From Fictibacillus sp. BK138 (lineage in GTDB: Bacteria > Bacillota > Bacilli > Bacillales > Fictibacillaceae), in contig NZ_SGXL01000001.1 in NCBI RefSeq assembly GCF_004216955.1, positions 372,001-436,000 of the forward strand: 64,000 bases of DNA, written 5' to 3'. Positions 51,036 through 60,997 of the stretch are shown here, in pieces. Made by a program: the position numbers and the translations under genes. The notes beneath the pieces are model-generated. The model ran no database searches, was not told where the DNA came from, and saw only the letters and a program-made list of their open reading frames with translations. Numbering within the stretch: position 1 is the stretch's first letter; every line of letters starts with the position of its first letter.

Positions 51036-52164
51036 TTGGCTAGTAACTTATGCTGGTGCTGAAAAAGTACTAGAAGAAATATTAAAAGTATATCCAGAGG
51101 CCGATATCTTTAGTCTCGTTGACTTCATTCCTGAAGGGCAACGAGATTTTATTTTGAATAAAAAGGTAAATACATCTTTTATTCAGAACTTACCTTTAGC
51201 AAAAACTAAATACCGTAGTTATTTACCATTAATGCCTATAGCAATTGAACAATTTGATGTTTCAAAATATGATGTTATTATTTCTAGTTCTCATGCGGTA
51301 GCAAAAGGAGTAATAACTGGACCGGAACAATTGCATATCTCATATGTACACTCTCCAATACGGTATGCCTGGGATTTGCAACATCAATATCTAAAAGAAG
51401 CTGGATTAAATAAGGGTTTAAAAGGTTTAATAGCTAAATTTTTGTTATTTCAGATTAGAAATTGGGACTATAGGACTTCTAATGGTGTAGATTATTTCTT
51501 ATCCAATTCAAATTTTATTTCTAATCGTATTTGGAAAGTTTATAGAAGAAAATCTTCGACGATTTATCCACCTGTAGACGTTAGCAGTTTTACTATGGGG
51601 CATGAAAAAGAAGGTTTTTACCTAACAGCCTCAAGAATGGTACCTTACAAGAAGATAAACGTTATTGTCGAAGCATTTAACAATATGCCTGATAAGAAAT
51701 TAATAGTAATTGGTGACGGTCCTGATTTTGAAAAAATAAAAGTAAAAGCAAAAAATAATATACAACTATTAGGATATCAATCATTTGAAGTTTTAAAAGA
51801 CCATATGCAAAGAGCAAAAGCTTTTGTCTTTGCAGCTGAGGAGGATTTTGGAATAACTCCTGTTGAAGCACAAGCCTGTGGTACACCTGTCATTGCTTTT
51901 GGAAAAGGTGGTGCTTTAGAGACAGTTAACGGATTTAATGAAACAGAAAATCCAACTGGTTTATTTTTTAAAGAGCAGACTCCACAATCTATAGAAGATG
52001 CAGTAAAACAATTTGAAAAAATTAGTGATTTTATATCGCCAATAAATTGTAGAGAAAACTCAATAAAATACTCTCCAGAACGATTTAGAGAAGAGTTTAA
52101 AAGATTTGTAGATGAGACATTAAAGGAAAAAAGTTTATCTTTATCAAAAGAGGAGGTTTATTAG
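51013..52164 (+). CDS. Glycosyltransferase family 4 (WbaZ-like)
   Basis: 383 residues after [28 protein letters not shown] is the typical WbaZ-type start. Mid-protein HISYVHSPIRYAWDL is followed by the donor site with TASRMVPYKKINVIVEAF, VIGDGPDFEKI and EEDFGITPVEAQACGTPVI. Relatives transfer mannose from GDP-mannose. It is followed after one base by the GDP-mannose-forming gene. Confidence 0.9.
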   Translation: MKIAIIHDWLVTYAGAEKVLEEILKVYPEADIFSLVDFIPEGQRDFILNKKVNTSFIQNLPLAKTKYRSYLPLMPIAIEQFDVSKYDVIISSSHAVAKGVITGPEQLHISYVHSPIRYAWDLQHQYLKEAGLNKGLKGLIAKFLLFQIRNWDYRTSNGVDYFLSNSNFISNRIWKVYRRKSSTIYPPVDVSSFTMGHEKEGFYLTASRMVPYKKINVIVEAFNNMPDKKLIVIGDGPDFEKIKVKAKNNIQLLGYQSFEVLKDHMQRAKAFVFAAEEDFGITPVEAQACGTPVIAFGKGGALETVNGFNETENPTGLFFKEQTPQSIEDAVKQFEKISDFISPINCRENSIKYSPERFREEFKRFVDETLKEKSLSLSKEEVY

Positions 52165-52165
52165 G

Positions 52166-53554
52166 ATGAAGCTTGTTTTACTTTCAGGTGGTTCTGGAAA
52201 ACGTCTTTGGCCATTATCGAACGACTCTCGCTCTAAGCAATTTTTAAAAGTATTAGAAGATACAGAATTAAATTTGCAATCTATGGTACAAAAAGTGTGG
52301 GAGCAGATTCAAAATGTAGGTCTAGCGGATTCAACAATTATAGCAACAGGTAAATCACAAGAAGATATGATTAAAAGCCAGCTTGATAATCAAGCTGGCT
52401 TAATTATTGAACCGAGTCGCCGAGATACATTTCCTGCTATTGCTTTAGCCGCATCATATTTGTACAGCCATATGGGTGGGAACTTAGATGAGGTAGTTGG
52501 AATTTTACCAGTAGATCCTTATGTAGACGATCAATTTTTCAATCGGGTAAAAGATCTAGAAAAAACCATAATGAATAGCAATGCTCAGTTAGCGTTGATT
52601 GGGGTAAAACCTACATATCCATCCTCTAAGTATGGTTATATTGTTCCAAGTCTTAATGAGAGTGGGGAAGATTACTTTGCAGTAACACGCTTTACTGAAA
52701 AGCCTTCTGAAGATGCTGCAAGAGAGTTAATTGACAACGGTGCGTTATGGAACTGTGGGGTATTTGCATTTGAATTAGGTTACATTATCTCAATCCTTGA
52801 AGAAAAAGGGTTACCAATTCAGTATGGAGAACTTCTTAAACAATATAATCAATTACCAAAAATCAGCTTTGATTATGAAGTTGTAGAAAAAACAAAAGAA
52901 ATTGTTGTTCTTCCTTATGATGGGTATTGGAAAGACCTTGGAACATGGAATACCTTAACAGAAGAAATGGCTACAACTCAAATTGGAAAAGGTGTCATTA
53001 GTGAAGATAGTGAAAATGTACATTTAATTAATGAACTTGATATTCCGGTTACTGTATTAGGCGCAAAAAATTTAATTGTAGCAGTTAGTCCGGATGGAAT
53101 CCTTGTATCAGACAAAGATGCTAGTCCACGCATAAAGGAATTAGTAGGTGTATTTGATAATCGTCCCATGTATGAAGAACGCAGATGGGGTTGGTATCGT
53201 GTTTTAGATTATACAAAGTTTGAAGAGGATAAGGAAGTTTTAACAAAACGAATTGGTGTTTCTGCAGGTAAAAACTTAAGTTATCAGTTACATGACTTTA
53301 GAGATGAAGTTTGGACGATTATAAAAGGTAAAGGTGAATTTATCTTAAATGGTGAACTTATTTTTGTTAAACCCGGAGATATTCTTAAAATAAAATCTGG
53401 AGATAAACATGCTATTAGAGCAATAACAGATTTAGAAATAATTGAAGTACAAACAGGTACACAGTTAATAGAAGAAGATATTGTTCGTCTTTATATGACT
53501 TGGGAAGAAATACAAGAAAATGTGTTAGGCTTTGAAACAATTTTAAAGAATTAA
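52166..53554 (+). CDS. manC: Mannose-1-phosphate guanylyltransferase / mannose-6-phosphate isomerase
   Basis: 462 residues behind AGAGGAGGTTTATTAGG. The N-terminal pyrophosphorylase has LSGGSGKRLWPLSN at residues 6-19 and VRFTEKPSEDAA-type and NCGVFAFE blocks. The C-terminal cupin (about 345-455) has LHDFRDEVWTIIKGKGEF and KHAIRA, which fits the isomerase half. It supplies GDP-mannose. Slightly short in the middle against enterobacterial ManC. Cytoplasmic. Confidence 0.88.
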   Translation: MKLVLLSGGSGKRLWPLSNDSRSKQFLKVLEDTELNLQSMVQKVWEQIQNVGLADSTIIATGKSQEDMIKSQLDNQAGLIIEPSRRDTFPAIALAASYLYSHMGGNLDEVVGILPVDPYVDDQFFNRVKDLEKTIMNSNAQLALIGVKPTYPSSKYGYIVPSLNESGEDYFAVTRFTEKPSEDAARELIDNGALWNCGVFAFELGYIISILEEKGLPIQYGELLKQYNQLPKISFDYEVVEKTKEIVVLPYDGYWKDLGTWNTLTEEMATTQIGKGVISEDSENVHLINELDIPVTVLGAKNLIVAVSPDGILVSDKDASPRIKELVGVFDNRPMYEERRWGWYRVLDYTKFEEDKEVLTKRIGVSAGKNLSYQLHDFRDEVWTIIKGKGEFILNGELIFVKPGDILKIKSGDKHAIRAITDLEIIEVQTGTQLIEEDIVRLYMTWEEIQENVLGFETILKN

Positions 53555-53563
53555 ATAGTAGTA

Positions 53564-53598
53564 GACAAGGGCAGTCGTGAATCGGCTGCCCTTGTTTC
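53564..53598 (+). terminator. Weak hairpin terminator
   Basis: ACAAGGGCAG pairs with CTGCCCTTGT, followed by TTCGC rather than a T-run. It may only attenuate transcription into the mutase gene. Confidence 0.5.
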
Positions 53599-53631
53599 GC
53601 TATGTTTACATTTAGAAAAGGAGATCATTGT

Positions 53632-55344
53632 ATGGATTGGAAAGCAACATATGAAAAATGGTTAAACAGTTCTATTGTTGATAAGTCAATGAGAGAAATA
53701 ATGATGCGGTTTTCGGAAAAAGAGAAAGAAGATGCTTTTTACAAGAACCTTGAATTTGGTACGGGTGGAATGCGAGGAGAAATTGGTCCTGGCACAAACC
53801 GTATAAACAAGTTTATGGTGCGGAAAGCAACAGAAGGACTGGCTCAGTACATAGAGAAGCAAGGTGAAGAAGCAAAAGAAAGAGGTGTAGCAATAGCTTA
53901 TGATTCAAGACATATGTCACCTGAATTTGCACGGGAAGCCGCATTAAATCTCGGTCGACATGGAATAAAAGTGTACTTATTTAAAAAACTACGACCAACT
54001 CCAGAGTTATCGTTTGCAGTACGATATCTAAATGCTTATGCGGGTATTGTCATTACAGCCAGTCACAATCCACCGGAATACAACGGATACAAAGTATATG
54101 GACCAGACGGTGGTCAAATTCCTCCAGCTATGGCTGATCAAATTATTGAATATGTTAATAATGTTGAAGATGAGTTAAGGGTTGAAGTAGCAATGGAAGA
54201 AGAACTCCTCCAGAATGGACTCTTAACTTATGTACTGGAGGAAGTGGATACAGCTTATAACGAATTGCTGATGACCATTGTGCAAGATCAAGAGTTAGTA
54301 AAGAAACATGCTTGTGATCTGAAAGTCGTCTTTACACCACTTCACGGTACAGCCAACTTGCCAGTTCGCCGAGCACTTGAATCGTTAGGTTTTAAAGATG
54401 TAACGGTGGTGAAAGAGCAGGAGTTACCGGATGCTAACTTCAGTACGGTGACGTCACCGAATCCAGAAGAACATGCGGCATTCGAATTAGCAATTCAGTA
54501 CGGCAAGAAGCATGACGCAGATATGTTAATGGGGACCGATCCAGACGCTGACCGTGTTGGAGTAGCAGTAAAGAATCATAATGGTGAATATGAAGTGCTA
54601 ACGGGTAACCAGCTAGGAGCATTAATGCTGGATTATATATTAATGAAGAAAAAAGATAACGGAACACTTCCAGAAAACGGTGTAGTCCTCAAAACTATTG
54701 TAACGTCTGAGATTGGTATAGAGATTGCAGCTCATTATGGTATTAAGACAGTAGACACCCTAACTGGATTTAAGTTTATTGGAGAAAAGATTGCGGAGTA
54801 TGAAGCAACAGGTGAGCACAAGTTCTTATTCGGTTATGAAGAAAGCTATGGTTACCTCATTGGAGATTTTGTTCGAGATAAGGATGCGGTGCAATCATGT
54901 GTGTTAGCAGCAGAAGTAGCATCTTATTATAAATCTCGTGGAATGTCATTATACGAAGGTTTACTAGAAGTCTTTGAGAAGTATGGTTTCTATAGAGAAG
55001 ATCTAGTCTCTCAAACACGTAAAGGAAAAGACGGAGCAGAAGAGATCCAGCAGATGATGAACGACTTTCGTGTGAAACCACCTGTTGAAGTGGCCGGGCT
55101 GAAGGTAATAGCTGTTGAAGATTATCAGACCAGCATCCGCAAAGTAGACGTTGAAATGGAAGGAATGCAGTTGCCAAAATCCAATGTACTGAAGTTTATA
55201 TTAGAGGACGGAAGTTGGTTCTGTTTAAGACCATCAGGGACTGAACCAAAGATTAAGTTTTATTTTGGGGTAAAGGGATTTAATTTTAGAGATAATGAAA
55301 AAAAGCTTGTATCATTAAAACAAAGTGTTATGAATTTCGTATAA
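53632..55344 (+). CDS. Phosphoglucomutase / phosphomannomutase
   Basis: 570 residues from ATG 53632, behind AAAAGGAGATCATTG. The active-site phosphoserine is in [13 protein letters not shown] (about residue 145), metal binding in [10 protein letters not shown] (about 303), sugar binding in GYEESYGYL, and the phosphate loop in [12 protein letters not shown]. The length and motifs match B. subtilis PgcA. It links glucose-6-P or mannose-6-P to their 1-phosphates, feeding GalU and ManC upstream. Confidence 0.94.
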   Translation: MDWKATYEKWLNSSIVDKSMREIMMRFSEKEKEDAFYKNLEFGTGGMRGEIGPGTNRINKFMVRKATEGLAQYIEKQGEEAKERGVAIAYDSRHMSPEFAREAALNLGRHGIKVYLFKKLRPTPELSFAVRYLNAYAGIVITASHNPPEYNGYKVYGPDGGQIPPAMADQIIEYVNNVEDELRVEVAMEEELLQNGLLTYVLEEVDTAYNELLMTIVQDQELVKKHACDLKVVFTPLHGTANLPVRRALESLGFKDVTVVKEQELPDANFSTVTSPNPEEHAAFELAIQYGKKHDADMLMGTDPDADRVGVAVKNHNGEYEVLTGNQLGALMLDYILMKKKDNGTLPENGVVLKTIVTSEIGIEIAAHYGIKTVDTLTGFKFIGEKIAEYEATGEHKFLFGYEESYGYLIGDFVRDKDAVQSCVLAAEVASYYKSRGMSLYEGLLEVFEKYGFYREDLVSQTRKGKDGAEEIQQMMNDFRVKPPVEVAGLKVIAVEDYQTSIRKVDVEMEGMQLPKSNVLKFILEDGSWFCLRPSGTEPKIKFYFGVKGFNFRDNEKKLVSLKQSVMNFV

Positions 55345-55352
55345 GTGCTGTT

Positions 55353-55380
55353 AGCCCCCTATAATGGGGGCTCTATTATA
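55353..55380 (+). terminator. Hairpin terminator at the end of the exopolysaccharide cluster
   Basis: AGCCCCC (55353-55359) pairs with GGGGGCT (55366-55372). The tail CTATTATATC is only partly T-rich. The next gene is convergent. Confidence 0.65.
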
Positions 55381-56715
55381 TCATTTAAAATACAAAACTA
55401 ACCCATGATTAAAACTTATCTCATTGTTAGCCCAAGCCCATCCAGTATTATACAAATCGTTAACTACCGAAAAATCAGGATGGCGGTATTTATTTTTTAT
55501 ACCTGATGAGATCACAAAAAATGGATCATTAAAATAATTTAATAATCTTACATCCCAGTTTTTTTCAGAACCATGATGAGGGACTACAATGATTCCTATG
55601 TTACCTGATTTAGATAAGTAATGATTAGTAAAGGATTCAAAAGTACTACTTATAGTACCGTTTTTATTAGGAGATAAATTGATATCTCCAGTAAACAAGT
55701 AACCATATGATTTATTAAATAAGTTAGGAGTATTACAATAAATACCTAGTTGTCTTAACTCATAGTCGTTACTATGTCTTAGATCAATTTTAAATTTACT
55801 AAAAGAATTAACTTTAAGAGCTTTATAATTCAATAAAAAGTCGTCTTTTAATAAAAATCCCATTGTATTATTAAAATGAAAATAAGATCGAGATCGGTAT
55901 AACTTATGTTCATTAAAAGTTATTGAAACACACAATGAGGTGTCATTTATATCTTTATTTAATTTTAAATATTGTTTATAAACTTTAGATTTTTTAGTAA
56001 AATTTTCTAATTCTTTGTTTATATCTATTCCTTTCAATGCTTCTTTAAATTTAATAAGAACGTCCTGGTTACATTGTTTATACCAAAAGTCTAGTTCAAT
56101 TAACGAATAAAAACTAATTTTTGTATTTTTTATATGGAAAACATTAGGTGTATTTATATCTTTTAAACTCGTACTTGTTGATGGTGTAACAATGCTTCGT
56201 GAAATGTGTATAAAATCATTATTATAATCTGAAGGTAAAATTCTATCGTCTTTTAAGGATTGATTATCTGAGGGATGTATAATTAATACATTTTTAACAA
56301 ACGTATAACTTTTTAAAAATTCTACTGGCTGTAATAAAAATTCAAAAAACCATTCTTCCAAAGTCTCCTCTTGATATTTTGCAAATAGAAAAATTCTCAT
56401 TAAATCGTCTATATAAGGTATAATGATGTAATCTACACTAGTTTCTAGAGCTTTAAAACCGTCTAATAGTTTCTTTAGTCCTGAGACATGATCATAATGT
56501 AAATGCGACAAAATTAATAAGTGGAGAGAACTTTTATTATAAGTTTGAAGATATATATCTATTTCCGTATTAAGTGATTTTAAATATGGTTTATCAGCAC
56601 CGCAATCAATTACATATCTAATCTCTTCATCACTATCTACATTATAAAAGGAAGAAGAATAAAATTGTCCTTGTCCCACTTTATGAAATCTTGAAAGTTG
56701 TCGAATTTCTTGCAT
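55381..56715 (-). CDS. MBL-fold metallo-hydrolase, ComEC-like
   Basis: 444 residues from ATG 56715, after TTGGAGGAACTA. The metal site is complete: SHLHYDHVSGL at about residue 72, GDINLSP at about 350 and VPHHGSEKNW at about 380, followed by VISSG...HPD. This matches the ComEC-type MBL domain, but without membrane helices and with a 200-residue helical insert. Probably a cytoplasmic nuclease or phosphodiesterase (inference). It is very AT-rich, stands alone, and looks acquired. Confidence 0.78.
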   Translation of the reverse strand: MQEIRQLSRFHKVGQGQFYSSSFYNVDSDEEIRYVIDCGADKPYLKSLNTEIDIYLQTYNKSSLHLLILSHLHYDHVSGLKKLLDGFKALETSVDYIIIPYIDDLMRIFLFAKYQEETLEEWFFEFLLQPVEFLKSYTFVKNVLIIHPSDNQSLKDDRILPSDYNNDFIHISRSIVTPSTSTSLKDINTPNVFHIKNTKISFYSLIELDFWYKQCNQDVLIKFKEALKGIDINKELENFTKKSKVYKQYLKLNKDINDTSLCVSITFNEHKLYRSRSYFHFNNTMGFLLKDDFLLNYKALKVNSFSKFKIDLRHSNDYELRQLGIYCNTPNLFNKSYGYLFTGDINLSPNKNGTISSTFESFTNHYLSKSGNIGIIVVPHHGSEKNWDVRLLNYFNDPFFVISSGIKNKYRHPDFSVVNDLYNTGWAWANNEISFNHGLVLYFK

Positions 56716-57004
56716 TAGTTCCTCCAAAAGTTAATATTTATCGTCTTTCTATAAAAAGTTCTAGAAATAAAATTAGAACATCTATACTAAACTTCATTTA
56801 TTATTAATTAACAAATGATTAAGTTAATATAAAATTATGGTTTAGAAATTTTACAAATCGAGGAAATATTGAATTAGCTCTATACCTTTCATAAATTCAA
56901 AGTTTTTTTTCCGTGGAGTATTTTTGTTTTTACACCATTGTCTCAGTTATTACACTTTATTCTGTTAACTTGTCTCTTAACTTCAAGAATCTCACTTTTC
57001 ATAC
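56716..57004. other. AT-rich intergenic region
   Basis: About 290 bases without a gene, terminator or repeat that I can support. Confidence 0.4.
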
Positions 57005-58243
57005 CTAACGCGATCCCACACCTAGTAACTTTAGAACATCGTCTTCTAACCCAATAACATAACTAAGATCATAATAAGAGGTTTGTTCACCATCACTCAC
57101 GAATTCTTGAGCTTCTATTGTTAAATCTACTTGATAGGTTCCGTCTCCGTTATCATAAACGTAAGGATCGATTATCGATGTGTTTAAAGTTTGAGCATAC
57201 CCTGCTGCAAACTTCTCTAATGATGGAGAAGATGCTTTCCAGTTACCTCCGATCAACTCATATGCTTGTTCGTATTGACCAGCATTCAAATAATCATAAT
57301 AATGATAGACAACACCAAGTGCATCATCAGGGATGAAATCGTAATATTCGGTTACGCCATCATTTGGTTCAGTATATGAATCATATTCCTCATAACCCTC
57401 GTAATCTTCATAAAGTTCCCCATCATACTCAGGTAATTCAAATTCATACTCTTCTTCGTAGACAGTAAGATTCATAGGATTATCAGACCAGCTCTTTAAG
57501 GTAGGGAGTACGGCGAAAATCGGGATGCTGAAGCCTATATGCTCAGTCGAATGTTTAACTGAGTTGATTCCAAGGACTGATCCGTCTGTGCCACTCACAA
57601 TCGGTCCGCCGCTGTTCCCGGGAGATACAGGAGCTGTAATCTGATACAAGTTATTGTAATAATAGGACTCGCCTTGAAAGGAGCGATCAAGACCACTTAT
57701 GATTCCGACCGTTACAGTATTTTGCAGGCCAAGAGGACTTCCCATTGCAACGACATCATCGCCGAGCTCCGCTTTTTTCTGGTTTATTTTAAGTGGGGTG
57801 ATATTCGCTAAACCAGTTACACGAACAAGAGCAATATCTGTATCTTCACTGCGTCCGATCACTTGTCCTTGATAGATTTGCTGGTCACTCGTTTTGACAG
57901 TCACGTCCACCTCATAGCCCACCACATGGGCATTCGTAACGATGTCGCCTCTGTTGTTGTATAGAAAACCAGACCCTTGTGATCCAGAAGAAGTCTCAAT
58001 CTGGACGACCTTACTCTGTGTGTCTTTAATGATTTTCTTCAAGCTGCTCGTTTCAGAAACTTTTACAGGAACCTTAACGGGTACTTTTACTTCTACTTTT
58101 TTCTCAACGATTTCCGTTTTCACTTCAGGAGCCGAAACCTTATCTTGCTTTGGTGTATCTAAGGTATACAAAAAATAGGCGAGCAACATGCCCAGGAGTA
58201 GGACAATCATCACGAGCAGTGATGGAATAAACACTTTTTTCAT
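57005..58243 (-). CDS. Membrane-anchored HtrA-like serine protease without PDZ
   Basis: 412 residues from ATG 58243; a GTG five codons upstream is inside the GAGGTGA ribosome site. A membrane helix (about 5-27) and a Lys/Val-rich linker (KVEVKVPVKVPVKV) precede a trypsin-like domain of about 75-255 with His in VTNAHVVG, Asp in DTDIALVRV and Ser in SPGNSGGPIV. In place of PDZ there is an acidic Tyr/Glu linker (about 262-310) and a C-terminal domain like NTF2-type folds. Faces the outside. Confidence 0.88.
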   Translation of the reverse strand: MKKVFIPSLLVMIVLLLGMLLAYFLYTLDTPKQDKVSAPEVKTEIVEKKVEVKVPVKVPVKVSETSSLKKIIKDTQSKVVQIETSSGSQGSGFLYNNRGDIVTNAHVVGYEVDVTVKTSDQQIYQGQVIGRSEDTDIALVRVTGLANITPLKINQKKAELGDDVVAMGSPLGLQNTVTVGIISGLDRSFQGESYYYNNLYQITAPVSPGNSGGPIVSGTDGSVLGINSVKHSTEHIGFSIPIFAVLPTLKSWSDNPMNLTVYEEEYEFELPEYDGELYEDYEGYEEYDSYTEPNDGVTEYYDFIPDDALGVVYHYYDYLNAGQYEQAYELIGGNWKASSPSLEKFAAGYAQTLNTSIIDPYVYDNGDGTYQVDLTIEAQEFVSDGEQTSYYDLSYVIGLEDDVLKLLGVGSR

Positions 58244-58397
58244 AGTTAGAATGTTCACCTCGAGTTATTACTTCTGTTGTTTTATATCGTCTTTCCATAC
58301 TCATTCCTTTAGTCAGAAATCCAAATAATTACACTATATAGAAATATTTTACATTTATTGGTATAGTTAATAGATACAGCAACGAGGGGGTTAAAGA

Positions 58398-59114
58398 ATG
58401 TACAATCGTACGACATTAAAGGAAAAAGAACTCCAGCTAGTTTATAAAGAGTATTGGGAGAAGTTGAAAGACGAATTAGTTGATGGACGAGTGGATGTTT
58501 CACAGTATTCAAAACCATGGCTCGTGGACATTGTTCCTGGATATGAGGAGAATGAAAAGAAAGTACTTATCGTAGGTAAAGAGCCGAACGGATGGGGAAT
58601 ATATGAAGAATTGCTGCATGAAGATAAAGAAGAAGCGATAACGAAACTTCAGCAGAAGTATGTTGATTTTAGGGAAAAAGAAAGATGGTCACATACTCCA
58701 TTCTGGAAAGGATCACATGCCATACACAAAGCGTTAAATCCAGCATCATCTGCACCGACCTTTATGACAACCAATTTAATTAAAATGAATCATGTTAAGA
58801 AAAAAAGACCTCCAAAAACTGTAGAAGACATTATCTGTTCTACATTCCCTGTACTAAATCATGAGATACAAATGCTTCAACCAGATGTGGTCATCTTTTT
58901 CACAGGTCCTTTTTATGACGCTCGTATTCAAAAGACATTCAATGATGCTGTCTTTGAGCCTGTTGAACATTTTAATCCTAGACAGTTTGCTAGAGTTAGC
59001 CATCCAGATCTACCTTATCATACATATCGCACATACCACCCAGGATTCTCCATGCGTGAAAGGGACCGATATTTTGATCCTGTAGTGGATGTATTGAAAA
59101 TCTTAGTAAAATAA
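58398..59114 (+). CDS. Uracil-DNA glycosylase-superfamily-like protein
   Basis: 238 residues behind ACGAGGGGGTTAAAG. VLIVGKEPNGWGIYEE (about 58-73) resembles the first UDG motif. QPDVVIFFTGPFYDARI lies near residue 155, and TYHPGFSMR near the end resembles the HP(S) motif. The catalytic residues of family 1-5 enzymes are not clearly conserved, so glycosylase activity is uncertain; other members of the superfamily have different tasks. Monocistronic and cytoplasmic. Confidence 0.6.
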   Translation: MYNRTTLKEKELQLVYKEYWEKLKDELVDGRVDVSQYSKPWLVDIVPGYEENEKKVLIVGKEPNGWGIYEELLHEDKEEAITKLQQKYVDFREKERWSHTPFWKGSHAIHKALNPASSAPTFMTTNLIKMNHVKKKRPPKTVEDIICSTFPVLNHEIQMLQPDVVIFFTGPFYDARIQKTFNDAVFEPVEHFNPRQFARVSHPDLPYHTYRTYHPGFSMRERDRYFDPVVDVLKILVK

Positions 59115-59673
59115 TAACCAGCATTAACTTATATAAAAATCAATGTTTCCTTTGAGACAGGTTTTTTATGGGCTTAGTTTTAATACTAGTGGGCCCAGTA
59201 CTTACTCGTATTTATTGTGAACTTTTAATTGTTTTATTCAAAATGCAAGAATCGCTTCACAAAATCTCGGTGAACACTGATGTCAAGACGAAGGTCTCAT
59301 AACATTTATTTTTTTTTGTAAGAAACACATTCTTTTGAAATTAGAAAAAAACTCTTTAAATAACAAAGACCTGGATAAATTATTATCTGGGTCTTTAGTT
59401 TTCGATAGTGAGAAATATGAGGAAATAGAAAATAAAACGGAATCGTTCACGGTAACGAAAGAATTTAATAATCAAGATATTAAAGAAGCCATCTATGATA
59501 GCAGTGTAGCAGTAAACAAAGAACTTATTTTTGAAGTAAAATGATTGTTTAGTTATGTAATATTTGTTCATTAGTCACGTTTTCTGTCATATTCGGAATT
59601 ACTCATTATAAATAAAAGTGGTAAGATGCCTAATCACAACGATGTGATTATCCCTTTATATTTAAATTTAAAT
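59115..59673. other. Intergenic region with one doubtful small frame
   Basis: About 560 bases. Besides the doubtful 69-codon frame at 59335-59544 there is nothing that I can support. Confidence 0.4.
59335..59544 (+). CDS. Possible small protein or remnant
   Basis: 69 codons from a TTG without a good ribosome site. The translation is hydrophilic and Lys/Glu/Asn-rich (LDKLLSGSLVFDSEKYEEIE) and looks protein-like rather than random, but no homologue is recognised. It may be the tail of a lost gene. Confidence 0.3.
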   Translation: MKLEKNSLNNKDLDKLLSGSLVFDSEKYEEIENKTESFTVTKEFNNQDIKEAIYDSSVAVNKELIFEVK

Positions 59674-59698
59674 AAAGCCCGCCGATAGGCGAGCTTTT
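59674..59698 (-). terminator. Terminator of the peptide-ABC operon (minus strand)
   Basis: AAAGCCCGCC pairs imperfectly with GGCGAGCTTT; on the minus strand it continues ATTTAAATTT. Confidence 0.65.
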
Positions 59699-59723
59699 AA
59701 TTTACATCTTTTTGAAAACCTGT

Positions 59724-60332
59724 TTATATACTTTCAACACTTTTAATCTTACCATCATTCATCGTAATTACTTCATCAAACAGAGGGATTTCTGAGAGGT
59801 TAAAGCCATGAGCGGCGATTACGATGATCTTGTCTTTTTTCATTTCTTGTATGGAATGGACCATTTCTGCAAAATTATCATCATCCAGTGCATTAAACGG
59901 TTCGTCTAACAGCAGCACGTCAGGATCTTCCATGATGGCTTGACAGAATGCGAGACGCTGTTTCATTCCAAGTGAAAAGTTTTTAACTTTTGTATCTGCG
60001 TATTCGAGCAGATTTACTTTTTGTAAGGATGAATCTATTTCTTTTACACCGATTTTCTTTTGGATCGATGCAAGGAATTTCAAGTTGGAACGAGCGGTTT
60101 CATGTTCAATAAACGAAGGGTTCTCGATCATCACACCATACGTATAACTAGGCTTCTTTACAGTCCCAGAGGTTGGTTGCAATAAATCACAGAGAAGTCT
60201 TAGCAACATCGTTTTACCACTTCCGTTATGCCCTCTTAATAAATAGACTTTTCCTTTCTGTAACGTTAGAGATATGTCCTGTAAGACTCTTTTTTCTTTA
60301 AGTTGTTTATTTACTTCTTCTAACGTAATCAT
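59724..60332 (-). CDS. ABC transporter ATP-binding protein (small)
   Basis: 202 residues; its ATG overlaps the upstream stop (ATGA). Walker A GHNGSGKTML (about 34-43), signature FSLGMKQRL (serine-leucine variant of LSGGQ) and Walker B LLLDEPFNALDDD are present. The switch His is in AAHGF. Short like bacteriocin-immunity and antibiotic-export ATPases. It drives the three membrane proteins encoded upstream in the same operon. Confidence 0.9.
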   Translation of the reverse strand: MITLEEVNKQLKEKRVLQDISLTLQKGKVYLLRGHNGSGKTMLLRLLCDLLQPTSGTVKKPSYTYGVMIENPSFIEHETARSNLKFLASIQKKIGVKEIDSSLQKVNLLEYADTKVKNFSLGMKQRLAFCQAIMEDPDVLLLDEPFNALDDDNFAEMVHSIQEMKKDKIIVIAAHGFNLSEIPLFDEVITMNDGKIKSVESI

Positions 60333-60997
60333 TGTTCGACAACCTCCATTATTTTACCTGGCTTCGATAAGAAAATAACAATGCTCATCATAATTAAAAT
60401 CCCCACACTTTTACAAACTAGCATCAATGCTTGCCATTCCTGCCATCCTGCAGAAGCAATAACAATCGTTGAAAAGATAGGATAATGATAAGACAAAAAT
60501 TGGGCGATTGCTGTAATCGATACGATAGAAAACAGAGAAAGTTTCTCTTTGATTCCTTGTAGTTTCAGCAAGATTAGGAACAAAGCTAACAAACTTAGTG
60601 TTAAAAAGGTAGATAACATGTCAAATCCATAAAAGGATGAGAATGATTCCGAAATGAAATAAAAGAAAAGGTAGACAACCTGTTTAATGAATAGAATGAC
60701 ACATATATGTTGGATGACTGTTCTTAACAAGCAGTTGATTAGCGTTTTATGTCCTCCGCGTGTTGCTATATAATTGCGAAGCCTAAATCTGGAGGCGATC
60801 GCGCTCTCTATGATGGAGATATAAATCACCATTGTACCTAAATTAAGCAGATAGTTATAAAATTGCATCTTATTCGTTACATCGTTATAGCCAGTGGCCA
60901 ATCGTTCAAGAGAGGAAATATGGACGCCTTCACTATTGTTAACACTAAGATAGAGTAAAAATATTCCCGAGAGCAGCACAATGTTTTTTCTTGTCAT
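60329..60997 (-). CDS. Membrane subunit of ABC system
   Basis: 222 residues with ATGA overlaps at both ends. About six membrane helices (at 5-20, 48-68, 90-115, 130-150, 155-175, 190-215). No strong family signature. By operon position it is a permease subunit of the exporter. The other two membrane proteins have similar size and layout. Confidence 0.7.
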   Translation of the reverse strand: MTRKNIVLLSGIFLLYLSVNNSEGVHISSLERLATGYNDVTNKMQFYNYLLNLGTMVIYISIIESAIASRFRLRNYIATRGGHKTLINCLLRTVIQHICVILFIKQVVYLFFYFISESFSSFYGFDMLSTFLTLSLLALFLILLKLQGIKEKLSLFSIVSITAIAQFLSYHYPIFSTIVIASAGWQEWQALMLVCKSVGILIMMSIVIFLSKPGKIMEVVEQ

